DNA of 43,189 nucleotides from UBA1205 sp045598105. Lineage in GTDB: Bacteria; Bacteroidota; Bacteroidia; Bacteroidales; WCHB1-69. The position numbers and the translations under genes are program-made. This document shows, piece by piece, positions 14,937 to 23,161 of the stretch. The stretch is from NCBI GenBank assembly GCA_045598105.1, contig JAZLLK010000035.1:1-43189 (forward strand), read 5' to 3'. The notes under the pieces were generated by a model, which was not told the origin of the DNA, searched no databases, and worked only from the letters and a program-made list of their open reading frames with translations. Within the stretch, counting starts at the first letter, position 1; every line of letters begins with the position of its first letter.

Positions 14937-14980
14937 ATTTAAAGTCATCATAATTACAAAATAAGATTAATTTCAATTCG

Positions 14981-14988
14981 CAAATATA
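14981..14988 (-). promoter_or_regulatory. -7 element TATATTTG (minus strand)
   Basis: Plus-strand CAAATATA reads TATATTTG on the minus strand, about 205 bases before the ATG at 14775. A second candidate, TAACTTTG, lies at 15049-15056. Either would give a long leader. Confidence 0.45.
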
Positions 14989-15129
14989 CAAAAATTTTTT
15001 ATATAAAACAGATTTACAAGAAAAAATATCCGTTATAGATTCAATCGGCAAAGTTATAAAAAATTTTTGCAGGAGAATTGAAAAAAGTACATTGTAATAC
15101 TTATGGGCCTGTATTGTCAAAAAAAATGT

Positions 15130-15137
15130 TACCTTTG
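15130..15137 (+). promoter_or_regulatory. -7 element TACCTTTG
   Basis: TACCTTTG then C lies 20 bases before the ATG at 15158 and serves the regulatory-domain gene and probably miaA. Confidence 0.75.
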
Positions 15138-15157
15138 CAAAATGATATAAAGCGAAC

Positions 15158-15934
15158 ATGAAGCGAAAGTATATATACATAATATTGTTATTAATATCAC
15201 TATGTTGTGTGCAGGCGCAGCAGCGGTATGTGTTAAAGGGGAAGGTAGTGGATTATATTACCGTGCAACCTTTGGAGAATGCGTGCGTGCACAATATGTC
15301 CACGGGGCTCATGGTGTTTTCTGACGGAGGGGGCAATTATGCCCTTATGGTAAGTGAGCATGATACCATAGCCATATCCAGGGTGGGGTTTAACATGGAA
15401 GTATTGATAGTGAATGACAGCATTATAGGTGCACGCGGTAATTATTTTATACGTTTGCTTATGAAAAGCATTATGCTGAAAAATTTTACGGTGTATGCCA
15501 TGAAGCCGTATCCGTTGTTTGTAAAGGACCTGGCCAAAAAGTCGGCACGGGAAAAGGTGGAAGTGCCGGGTATTAGTTTAACGGACGAGGAAAAAGCCAA
15601 TGCCGCACCGCGGTCGGAGCAGGGTAATATGCTGGCCAATACGCCGTTAGCGCATCCTATATCGTTTTTATATGAAAAATTCAGCCGTAAGGCCCGCTTA
15701 AATCGTACTTATAGGGAATTGGTAACCAATGAGGATGAGGTAATGCGTATGGCGGAAAAGTATAATCCTGAAGTGGTAAAACGCATTACGCATTTGCAGG
15801 GAGCCGAGGCAGATGAATTCATGCTGTTTTGCGGGTTTTCGTATTACACCTTAGCCATGGCCACGGAGGTGGAAATAGAGCAGATGATAGCTAAAAAGTA
15901 CATAGAATACAAGCAGTATAAAAGTGGCAGATAA
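15158..15934 (+). CDS. Secreted protein with carboxypeptidase-like regulatory domain
   Basis: 258 residues. A signal peptide (IYIILLLISLCCVQAQ) is followed at ~22-105 by a CarboxypepD_reg-like beta-sandwich: YVLKGKVVDYITVQPLENAC, NYALMVSEHDTIAISRVGF, then IRLLMKSIMLKNFTVYA. The rest is helical and charged (RSEQGNMLANTPLAHPISFLYEKFSRKARLN...). Proteins with this architecture are common in Bacteroidota, with a conserved PISFLYEKFS-like stretch, but have no assigned activity. The likely location is the periplasm or outer membrane. The 3' end overlaps miaA by 11 bases, so the genes are co-transcribed; the functional link is not obvious. Confidence 0.82.
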   Translation: MKRKYIYIILLLISLCCVQAQQRYVLKGKVVDYITVQPLENACVHNMSTGLMVFSDGGGNYALMVSEHDTIAISRVGFNMEVLIVNDSIIGARGNYFIRLLMKSIMLKNFTVYAMKPYPLFVKDLAKKSAREKVEVPGISLTDEEKANAAPRSEQGNMLANTPLAHPISFLYEKFSRKARLNRTYRELVTNEDEVMRMAEKYNPEVVKRITHLQGAEADEFMLFCGFSYYTLAMATEVEIEQMIAKKYIEYKQYKSGR

Positions 15935-16838
15935 TTATCCTTTGGTATGTATTACGGGTCCTACAGCCTGCGGGAAAACGCATTTGGCCGTGCAGGTGGC
16001 ACGGCTGATAAACGGTGAAATTATAAGTGCCGATTCCAGGCAGGTGTACCGGCATATGGATATAGCTACCGGTAAAGATATAGCGGAATATAGCATGGAC
16101 GAGGTAAGGGTTCCTTATCATTTAATTGACATAGCGGAAGCGGGGTACAGGTATAACGTGTACGAATACCAAAGGGATTTTTATAAGGCGTATGCCGATA
16201 TCAGCAGTAGGGGAAGGGTTGCTGTATGTTGCGGAGGAAGTGGCATGTATGTGGAGTCGGTACTGAAAGGCTACAGGCTGGACGAGGTCCCCGTAAATGA
16301 GGCATGGAGAGCTACCTGTAAGCACAAGAGTGATGAAGAGCTTACAGAAGAATTGTCTCAATACAGGGTTCTTCACAATGTGAGCGATACTTCCGATAGA
16401 GAAAGGTTGGTACGGGCCTTGGAAATAGCTATATATTATGCTACTCATGAGGAGGAAAATAAGTCTGTGAAATATGATTACAAGCTATTTTGTATAGATA
16501 TAGACCGTGCCGTTTTGCGGCACAATATAGCCTTACGGCTGGAAGAGCGACTTAAGGCGGGCATGGTGTACGAGGTGGAAGCCTTACTTAAAAGCGGCAT
16601 AAGTGCAACTGACTTAAAATATTACGGGCTGGAGTATAAGTACATAACCATGTATTTAAATGGGGAGTTGGGCTATGAGAACATGAAAAATGAATTGTGT
16701 ATAGCCATAGGTCAGTTTGCCAAGCGGCAGCAAACGTGGTTTCGTCGTATGCAAAAGCAGGGCTTTAATATGGTAATGATACCGTACGGGTTGCCTTTGC
16801 AGGACAAAATAAACATGGTGTTAACCTGTTTACGGTAG
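15924..16838 (+). CDS. miaA: tRNA dimethylallyltransferase
   Basis: 304 residues from a GTG start inside the end of the previous gene. It adds a dimethylallyl group to N6 of A37 in tRNAs that read UNN codons. The P-loop GPTACGKT is at residues 12-19, followed by GEIISADSRQVYRHMDIATGK (binding of DMAPP and A37), PYHLIDIAE, CGGSGMYVESVLKGY and the C-terminal AIGQFAKRQQTWFRRM motif. The middle insertion seems short, but the overall length is normal. Sixteen of its 20 Ile codons are ATA, a good picture of the host codon habit. A perfect palindrome follows at 16857. Confidence 0.96.
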   Translation: MADNYPLVCITGPTACGKTHLAVQVARLINGEIISADSRQVYRHMDIATGKDIAEYSMDEVRVPYHLIDIAEAGYRYNVYEYQRDFYKAYADISSRGRVAVCCGGSGMYVESVLKGYRLDEVPVNEAWRATCKHKSDEELTEELSQYRVLHNVSDTSDRERLVRALEIAIYYATHEEENKSVKYDYKLFCIDIDRAVLRHNIALRLEERLKAGMVYEVEALLKSGISATDLKYYGLEYKYITMYLNGELGYENMKNELCIAIGQFAKRQQTWFRRMQKQGFNMVMIPYGLPLQDKINMVLTCLR

Positions 16839-16856
16839 CTACAGGGGGAATATTTG

Positions 16857-16874
16857 GGCATAGCATGCTATGCC
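16857..16874. repeat. 18 bp perfect palindrome
   Basis: GGCATAGCATGCTATGCC lies between the convergent ends of miaA and the ABC permease. It could form a hairpin in either transcript, but no T-run follows. A dimeric protein site is an alternative. Confidence 0.55.
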
Positions 16875-16883
16875 GGTATATAA

Positions 16884-18119
16884 TTAGTTATTATTGTCTT
16901 TTACGTCCAGTACGTCACGTAGCACATTGCCCAGCAGCATAAAGCAGAGTACCAATAGCATAATGGCTATACCCGGCACTATGGCCAAATAGGCGTAATC
17001 CAGTATAATGTATCCGTAATTTTCTTTTATCATGGTTCCCCATGACGGCATGGGGGCCTGAACGCCTATGCCCAAAAAGCTGAGGCTGGCTTCGGTGAGT
17101 ATGGCTGAGGCAAAGTTGGCGGCCGCCACTACTATAATAGTACCGGTAATATTGGGCAATATATGTTTAAATATAATGGTGATATTATTAAATCCTATGG
17201 CTTTGGAGGCTTCTACAAATTCTTTTTCCCGCAGGGATATTACCTGTCCGCGTACCACGCGGGCTATATCTACCCACATGGTAAGCCCTATGGCTATAAA
17301 TATTTGCCAAAATCCGGTACCTAAGGCAAAGCTGATGGCTATTACCAGCAGCAGGGTAGGTATGGACCATACCACATTAATGAACCACATGATAATGTCA
17401 TCAATTTTTCCTCTATAATAGCCGGCTATGGCGCCTAAAAATACACCTATGATAAGGGCTATAAATACCGATACAAATCCTACCGACAGGCTGACTCTGG
17501 CTCCTATAATAAGTTGGCTGAGCACGTCTCTTCCGTAGCGGTCGGTACCCAGCAAGTAGGTGCGGGAGTACAGGTGTTGGCGGGCGGCCTGCTGCAGCCG
17601 GGCAGTGGTTAATTGTAGTTGGCCATGGTCAATGGTGGTAAAGGTGCATGCTTGTGGTGTACTTATTATGGGGGCATGCTCATTAAGGGCATAGGCTACA
17701 TTGGCCAGGTGATAGGCCTCATGGTTGTAGGGAGCTGTTTCGTTAAGGCGGTATATAATAATGCTGTCTCCTTTAAAGGCATAGTGGCTTATGGCTATGG
17801 GTGTGCAGTTATTGGGTTGGCCCAGCAGCATTTTTTTTATCCATCCTCTTTGTGGTACTTCCTGGTTCTTTTTTATGCCTATAAAGTTTATTTTGGTCAT
17901 AGGCTTTTGCAGGCGTATTTCCAATATTTGCTCATTGGCATAGGGTGTACTGTCGGGGGTGATGGCATAGCCGAGAATGGCTATAAGGGTAAGTAGCCCT
18001 AAAAATACAAGCAATAACATGCCCTGTTTGTTTTTACAAAATTTTTTCCATGCAATGGCACTTATTGATTGTGCCTTGTAGTGTGTTTTATTTTGGAAAA
18101 ACAAACTTTTGAAGTTCAT
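16884..18119 (-). CDS. Oligopeptide/microcin-type ABC transporter permease (OppC/YejE-like)
   Basis: 411 residues. An N-terminal OppC-like segment (AIAWKKFCKNKQGMLLLVFLG) gives the first membrane helix. A large, probably periplasmic, loop of ~140 residues follows. The transport core starts at YLLGTDRYGRDVLSQLIIGARVSLSVGF, the conserved entry to OppC/DppC permeases. The EAA loop for ATPase contact is EFVEASKAIGFNNITIIFKHILPN, and PSWGTMIKE plus the closing NVLRDVLDVK complete the family pattern. It imports peptides or similar solutes with a partner permease, ATPases and a binding protein, none of which are here. It starts 32 bases downstream of the transglutaminase gene on the same strand and may share its transcript. 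Confidence 0.92.
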   Translation of the reverse strand: MNFKSLFFQNKTHYKAQSISAIAWKKFCKNKQGMLLLVFLGLLTLIAILGYAITPDSTPYANEQILEIRLQKPMTKINFIGIKKNQEVPQRGWIKKMLLGQPNNCTPIAISHYAFKGDSIIIYRLNETAPYNHEAYHLANVAYALNEHAPIISTPQACTFTTIDHGQLQLTTARLQQAARQHLYSRTYLLGTDRYGRDVLSQLIIGARVSLSVGFVSVFIALIIGVFLGAIAGYYRGKIDDIIMWFINVVWSIPTLLLVIAISFALGTGFWQIFIAIGLTMWVDIARVVRGQVISLREKEFVEASKAIGFNNITIIFKHILPNITGTIIVVAAANFASAILTEASLSFLGIGVQAPMPSWGTMIKENYGYIILDYAYLAIVPGIAIMLLVLCFMLLGNVLRDVLDVKDNNN

Positions 18120-18151
18120 ATATCAAAAAACGATTAAAAATATATATTAAG

Positions 18152-20518
18152 TTATTTTTTTACAACTTTTTGTGCTTTATTATTGCATTTTATGATATAT
18201 ACGCCATTAGCTAAAGGATCTATGTTGAAATATCCGTTACCTTGATTAATGGTGGCGGTAAGCAGTAATTTGCCGGAAATATCATACAGGTAAGCGGTGG
18301 TGTTATTAGCTGATGGTATGTGAATATACAGGTGGGAGTTAGCGGGGTTAGGATATACCTGTATAGAAGATTCCGTGGTATATTCCTGCAGGTCCACGTG
18401 GTTCCAATCGGCGCCGTTTACCATTTGGGCTCCGTATTCCACTTCCACGTAGTTTACGTAGTTATTATTATTGGATAGTACTACATAACTTTTACCTGAT
18501 GAAGGTACGGGTAGTGAGAAGGTGCCGGAGCTGAGAGCGCCAAAGGCGTAATCGGCGTTGGCGGTGGTTTTGCCTGCTTTGTAGTCGGCAATATCGGCTT
18601 CACTTACCACGTAAGCATTCAGTGCGGAGGGGGTGTGGGTACGTTCGTAAAAGGAAGATACCTGACCATCCACGGGGTTAGTGCCTGTATTTACGTTTTG
18701 GGCATGCAGGGTAATTTGCAGGCTATGGTCTGCGGAATATTTTTCGCCTTTATCGGTTATGTTATTACGGGTTTTGGAGGCGGCGGAAGGGAATTTATAT
18801 GATATAGAATAGTCTTTATTGGCAATGGTATTGGCGGTAGCTATTATTTGATATACCTGACCCGAGGTGGTAGGGAAGGAGCCAAAGTCGGGGTGATATA
18901 TTTTCATGTAGTATTTTTTACCGGTGCCCAGTTTTACGTCTATTTTGCCTTCGGCATTGGTCCACAGGTAGCCGGCCGACATAATGTAGGCGGTACCGTA
19001 TTGGGTATTGGTGGAATATAGGTTTACTCTGGCGCCGTCTACGGGTTGACCGTTAGGGTCGGTAACGGTGAGGTGCATGGTGCAGGCGGTAGCTTTAGAG
19101 TAGGTAGCTGACATATTATACAGGTATCCGCTGGGTACATAGCCTTGTACCAGCGAACTGTTCCAGCCGTATCCGCCGTTGGCCTGCATATTGGTCATGC
19201 CCCAATAGTAGGGTCTGCCGGCGGAGCAGCCTCCGCGGAAGAATTCAAAGTGGTGCCATATGCTGTCACCGCCGTCATGTATGGCTGCCCACACATGGTC
19301 ATCACAAAAATCACCCACGTGTATGCACGGAATAAGGGCGGTACGGGCGGCAGCTACTATAAGCAGGGCATCTTCATGACAGTTGCCTACGTGTTTCCAT
19401 GCTATGTGGTTAGGCTGTGAAGGGCGGTAGTCGTCATTAGAGGTTACATCTTGCGGTACGCAACGTGAAGCCCAGTTACCCAATACGTCCAAGGCGCTTT
19501 GAGAGGCTGAAAACGAGCGGTTAAACAGGTATATGGTAGGATTTTCATTCCATAAATATTCGGGCATTTGCATAAGTTCTCCCAAGCGGGCTATGGTATC
19601 TATGCGTATGGTATCGTAGGCACCGGCAGAATTAACTACTTTATATCCCCATGTGTTCACTTTATTGTAGCTACGGTCAGCGGTGTCAGCGGTGTTGACG
19701 GCTTGGGCGTAATTATTCCACAGGTAATCTCTCCACATATAGCCCCATGTACGCTGAGCGGTAATGGAGGTGTTATTATCGGTAACATATACGCCTTCCT
19801 GCTCCAGCTTAGGCATTACTATGAATTCATAGTAGTAGTATTTATCTACGGCTCGCCATATATAGGAGCTACCCTGTTTAATGCGGTATTCGGTGGTGGT
19901 GCTCCAGTCTCCCGAGGCGGTATCACCCGATTCTACCAGGCGGACGTATTTAAGGGAGTCGGCCGAGGAGTATATAAGCTCGGCATTACGTATTATATAG
20001 TCCCAGTCCCCGGCAAAGCGGGAAGCATTAAGCACTTCCTGCGGCAGGTAGGTGAGTACGTAGGCTACTTCGTCCAGGTATTGTTTAGGAGTGGTGTTAA
20101 TTAAATTAACCATTTTGGTTCTCATAGCGGCGGCGGGTTTTTTAAAGCGGAAACGCAAATCATATTGTAACCACTTGGGTACACGGTTAACAGCAGCCTC
20201 TATATCGGCACTGAAGGTGCCCAAATGAGCGGTATCTTCAGTAAAAGTATTATTATTAACGGCAAATATAATGGATTCTCCCGGTGCCAGCAGCCTTTTG
20301 GAAGTAACATCGGATTTATGCCCGGCATTGGTTTGCCATGCGGAGGGCTCTATATATAGTGCTTGTGGCAACGCTATGCCTTCTATGGTGGTGGAGGTTA
20401 CTATGGAAGGATTTTTAATACCCCATATATTATCATTACTTTTTTCTATAGTAATGTGCTGTGCATATATGCTGTGAGCACATATAATACCGACGGCTAA
20501 AATCAATAATTTCTTCAT
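18152..20518 (-). CDS. T9SS-exported transglutaminase-like protein
   Basis: 788 residues. A signal peptide ends SIYAQ. Residues ~20-330 are an all-beta and helical region without a clear match. A transglutaminase-like (papain-fold) core follows: HVGNCHEDALLIVAAARTA with Cys380, then CDDHVWAAIHD with His408 and WHHFEFF as the acid region, a plausible Cys-His-Asp/Glu triad. Next comes a carboxypeptidase-regulatory-like domain (LTVTDPNGQPVDGARVNLYS). The last ~70 residues (IQVYPNPANSHLYIHI, LYDISGKLLLTATI, GVYIIKCNNKAQKVVKK) are a type A C-terminal sorting domain, which directs export by the type IX system and attachment to the surface. A surface peptidase or crosslinker acting on proteins or peptides is likely. 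Confidence 0.92.
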   Translation of the reverse strand: MKKLLILAVGIICAHSIYAQHITIEKSNDNIWGIKNPSIVTSTTIEGIALPQALYIEPSAWQTNAGHKSDVTSKRLLAPGESIIFAVNNNTFTEDTAHLGTFSADIEAAVNRVPKWLQYDLRFRFKKPAAAMRTKMVNLINTTPKQYLDEVAYVLTYLPQEVLNASRFAGDWDYIIRNAELIYSSADSLKYVRLVESGDTASGDWSTTTEYRIKQGSSYIWRAVDKYYYYEFIVMPKLEQEGVYVTDNNTSITAQRTWGYMWRDYLWNNYAQAVNTADTADRSYNKVNTWGYKVVNSAGAYDTIRIDTIARLGELMQMPEYLWNENPTIYLFNRSFSASQSALDVLGNWASRCVPQDVTSNDDYRPSQPNHIAWKHVGNCHEDALLIVAAARTALIPCIHVGDFCDDHVWAAIHDGGDSIWHHFEFFRGGCSAGRPYYWGMTNMQANGGYGWNSSLVQGYVPSGYLYNMSATYSKATACTMHLTVTDPNGQPVDGARVNLYSTNTQYGTAYIMSAGYLWTNAEGKIDVKLGTGKKYYMKIYHPDFGSFPTTSGQVYQIIATANTIANKDYSISYKFPSAASKTRNNITDKGEKYSADHSLQITLHAQNVNTGTNPVDGQVSSFYERTHTPSALNAYVVSEADIADYKAGKTTANADYAFGALSSGTFSLPVPSSGKSYVVLSNNNNYVNYVEVEYGAQMVNGADWNHVDLQEYTTESSIQVYPNPANSHLYIHIPSANNTTAYLYDISGKLLLTATINQGNGYFNIDPLANGVYIIKCNNKAQKVVKK

Positions 20519-20586
20519 TATACTTCAATGTTACTTTATTAATAATTAATGATGTATAGGCGTATATTACCTATCATATCAATATG

Positions 20587-20594
20587 CAAAGGTA
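20587..20594 (-). promoter_or_regulatory. -7 element TACCTTTG (minus strand)
   Basis: Plus-strand CAAAGGTA reads TACCTTTG then C on the minus strand, 68 bases before the ATG at 20518. It diverges from the hydE promoter 53 bases away. Confidence 0.75.
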
Positions 20595-20647
20595 CAAAAA
20601 AAACAAAAACAAATGCAGGTATTATGTTTTTTTTCAATATAAAATGC

Positions 20648-20655
20648 TACTTTTG
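20648..20655 (+). promoter_or_regulatory. -7 element TACTTTTG for the small ORF-hydE operon
   Basis: TACTTTTG then C lies 25 bases before the ATG at 20681. Confidence 0.7.
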
Positions 20656-20680
20656 CACATTAAACAGCAATTAACAGAAC

Positions 20681-20854
20681 ATGAGCGATACAATATTTTC
20701 CATTACGGCAGAGGACATACAGGCGCAGGCCAATGTTTTTTTGAACCGAAATCTTACTGATAGTGAAATGGAACAGGTAACACAGGTATTACTTTCGGGT
20801 ATAAGTGACCATTTGCCTATGATATATTCCGAATGTTTTGATGGTATAGAATAA
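20681..20854 (+). CDS. 57-residue protein upstream of hydE
   Basis: The ATG at 20681, 25 bases after a good -7 element, opens 57 codons ending TAA at 20854. The product begins MSDTIFSITAEDIQAQ, continues with a helical stretch (LNRNLTDSEMEQVTQVLLSG) and ends ECFDGIE. It is acidic, has two helices and one Cys, and has no signal or membrane segment. Twelve bases separate it from hydE, and no other promoter lies between, so it is the first gene of the hydE transcript. The pattern resembles other small helix-turn-helix-like Bacteroidota proteins, but no family can be named. It could aid hydrogenase maturation or be independent. Confidence 0.7.
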   Translation: MSDTIFSITAEDIQAQANVFLNRNLTDSEMEQVTQVLLSGISDHLPMIYSECFDGIE

Positions 20855-20866
20855 CCGAAAACAGCA

Positions 20867-21910
20867 ATGAAAGCCCTTATAGATGAATTGGCGGCCAACA
20901 GAACTTTGGCTGATAAGGAAATGGAGTGTCTTATACTGCAAGGCGGAGAGTATGATGCTTATTTGTATCAAAAGGCGCAGCAGGTGCGTAAGCAGTATTA
21001 CGGCAATGCCGTGTATATACGCGGGTTGGTGGAAATAAGTAACCATTGTCGTAATAACTGCTATTATTGTGGCATACGGGCATTGAACAGGCAGGTGGCA
21101 CGTTACAGGCTTAGCAAGGATGATATACTGGATTGTTGCGAGCATGGTTATACTTTGGGTTTCCGCACCTTTGTACTACAAGGGGGAGAAGACATGTATT
21201 ATACCGATGCTATGATGATTGACATTATATCCTCTATACGTAAGCGGTATCCTGATTGTGCCATTACGCTATCTATAGGTGAGCGGAGTTATGACACCTA
21301 CAAGGCGTATTATGAGGCAGGTGCCAACAGGTATTTGCTTCGTCATGAAACGGCCAACGGGGAGCATTATGCCCGGTTACATCCGCAGGAGCTTTCGTCG
21401 CAGCGCAGGCGGCAGTGCCTATATGATTTAAAAGCAATAGGTTATCAGGTAGGCACGGGTTTTATGGTAGGTTCTCCTTATCAAACGGCGGCCATGATAG
21501 TGGAAGATTTAAAATTTATAGCGGCTTTGCAGCCGCAAATGGTGGGTATAGGTCCGTTTATACCGCATCATCAAACGCCTTTTGCTCTTGAAAAGCAGGG
21601 CAGTGAGGTGCTTACTTTGCGTTTGCTGGCCATAATACGATTAATGTTGCCTGCGGTACTATTGCCTGCTACCACGGCCTTGAGTACGATAGATGACAGG
21701 GGCAGAGAAAAAGGCATATTGGCCGGGGCCAATGTAATTATGCCTAATTTGTCACCGGCACAGGTAAGAGAAAAGTACATGATATATGATAATAAGGCCT
21801 TTACCGGCGTGGAGTCGGCCGAAGGCTTGCAGGAGCTGAATGCCCGCCTGCAGCAAATAGGCTATGAAACAGTAATAAGCAGAGGTGATGCCTTATCCCT
21901 GCATGATTGA
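20867..21910 (+). CDS. hydE: [FeFe]-hydrogenase maturation radical SAM enzyme HydE
   Basis: 347 residues. The radical-SAM CxxxCxxC motif is HCRNNCYYCG (Cys61, Cys65, Cys68), preceded by VYIRGLVEISN. Other HydE/BioB-like features are RYRLSKDDIL, TFVLQGGED, AITLSIGERS, GANRYLLRHETAN, VGTGFMVGSPYQT and GPFIPHHQTPF. HydE works with HydG and HydF to build the di-iron subcluster of the hydrogenase H-cluster, using SAM chemistry on a cysteine-derived iron complex. Neither hydF, hydG nor the hydrogenase is in the window, so the maturation set is scattered. The gene follows a 57-residue ORF in one transcript. Confidence 0.95.
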   Translation: MKALIDELAANRTLADKEMECLILQGGEYDAYLYQKAQQVRKQYYGNAVYIRGLVEISNHCRNNCYYCGIRALNRQVARYRLSKDDILDCCEHGYTLGFRTFVLQGGEDMYYTDAMMIDIISSIRKRYPDCAITLSIGERSYDTYKAYYEAGANRYLLRHETANGEHYARLHPQELSSQRRRQCLYDLKAIGYQVGTGFMVGSPYQTAAMIVEDLKFIAALQPQMVGIGPFIPHHQTPFALEKQGSEVLTLRLLAIIRLMLPAVLLPATTALSTIDDRGREKGILAGANVIMPNLSPAQVREKYMIYDNKAFTGVESAEGLQELNARLQQIGYETVISRGDALSLHD

Positions 21911-21948
21911 AATAAATATTTACTTATCAAACTTAATAATAAAAAAAC

Positions 21949-22317
21949 ATGGCAGAACATAATGATACCGGTAAATACGGTGAAGAGCAGGCTTGCCAAT
22001 ATTTGGCGGAGCGGGGTTATGAAATAGTGTGTACTAATTGGCACACTGGAAGTTATGAAATAGACATAATAGCTAAAAAAAACGGCATATTGTGTTTTGT
22101 GGAAGTAAAAACACGCAGTTCGGATTATTATGGCAGTCCGGAAGTGTTTGTAACCAAAACCAAGCAGAAGAATATAATAGCAGCAGCGGCGAGGTATGCC
22201 GATATGCATAACAGCACGGAGGAAATACGGTTTGACATTATTGCCTTGCTTATGCAGGGCAGGCAATGCAGCATACAGCATATACAGGATGCCTTTCGCA
22301 GCAGTTGGAAAAGGTAA
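21949..22317 (+). CDS. YraN/UPF0102 family nuclease-fold protein
   Basis: 122 residues, a typical length. The order GKYGEEQACQYLAERGYEIV, then GSYEIDIIAKKNGILCFVEVKTRS and ARYADMH, is the UPF0102 pattern. It carries the PD-(D/E)xK core residues: Glu and Asp in YEID, and E-x-K in FVEVKTR. The biochemical role is unknown; a nuclease acting on Holliday-junction-like DNA has been suggested from the fold. It lies 38 bases behind hydE and may be read from the same transcript. Confidence 0.92.
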   Translation: MAEHNDTGKYGEEQACQYLAERGYEIVCTNWHTGSYEIDIIAKKNGILCFVEVKTRSSDYYGSPEVFVTKTKQKNIIAAAARYADMHNSTEEIRFDIIALLMQGRQCSIQHIQDAFRSSWKR

Positions 22318-22356
22318 CAAAATAACGGGAAATGTATAAGTAAACAAAAAAAATGT

Positions 22357-22364
22357 TACCTTTG
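22357..22364 (+). promoter_or_regulatory. -7 element TACCTTTG for fabG
   Basis: TACCTTTG then C lies 28 bases before the ATG at 22393. Confidence 0.75.
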
Positions 22365-22392
22365 CAAAATATATGTAAATAAATAAACAGGC

Positions 22393-23139
22393 ATGAGCTT
22401 ATTAGAAGGTAAAACAGCATTAATTACCGGGGCCTCCAGGGGCATAGGCAGGGAAATAGCATTGGTATTTGCACAATATGGTGCTAATGTAGCGTTTACG
22501 GATATAGTAGAGGATGATAATTCCGTTTCATTGCTTAAGGCTTTGGAGCAGGCGGGAGTAAAGGCTGCATTTTATGTATCCGATGCTTCGCAATATGAAG
22601 ATGCGCAGCAGGTGGCAGAGCAGGTGTATGCTAGGTTTGGAGCCATAGATATATTGGTAAATAATGCCGGCATTACCCGTGATAATTTATTATTACGTAT
22701 GACAGAGGCCGATTTTGACAAGGTGATAAATATTAATTTAAAATCGGTATTTAATCTCATAAAGGCGGTACAGCCTGTTATGCTTAAGCAGCGTAGAGGG
22801 TCTATTATTAATATGAGTTCTATAGTGGGTTTGCAAGGCAATGCAGGCCAGGTAAATTATGCCGCCTCCAAGGCCGGTATATTGGGCATTACCAAGAGTG
22901 TGGCCAGAGAATTAGGCTGTCGAAATATAAGGTGTAATGCCATAGCTCCCGGGTTTATTGATACCGCTATGACGCAACAGTTGAAAGAGGATGTGCGAGC
23001 GGCGTGGGTACAAAGCATACCTTTACGCAGGGCAGGCACTACCGCCGATGTGGCCAATACGGCTGTGTATTTGGCCAGTGAACTTTCGGCTTATATTACG
23101 GGGCAGGTAATAAGTTGTGACGGTGGTATGCACATGTAA
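22393..23139 (+). CDS. fabG: 3-oxoacyl-[acyl-carrier-protein] reductase
   Basis: 248 residues, standard for FabG. It reduces 3-oxoacyl-ACP with NADPH in fatty-acid elongation. The cofactor loop TGASRGIG is at residues 12-19, NNAG near 90, the catalytic Ser in INMSSIVG, the YAASK Tyr-Lys pair near 155 and the IAPGFIDTAMT lid after that. The C-terminus (YITGQVISCDGGMHM) is typical of FabG. It is transcribed from its own -7 element and is followed after 22 bases by the DUF4199 gene. Confidence 0.94.
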   Translation: MSLLEGKTALITGASRGIGREIALVFAQYGANVAFTDIVEDDNSVSLLKALEQAGVKAAFYVSDASQYEDAQQVAEQVYARFGAIDILVNNAGITRDNLLLRMTEADFDKVININLKSVFNLIKAVQPVMLKQRRGSIINMSSIVGLQGNAGQVNYAASKAGILGITKSVARELGCRNIRCNAIAPGFIDTAMTQQLKEDVRAAWVQSIPLRRAGTTADVANTAVYLASELSAYITGQVISCDGGMHM

Positions 23140-23161
23140 TTAAAAAGTTAAAAAAAAAGGA

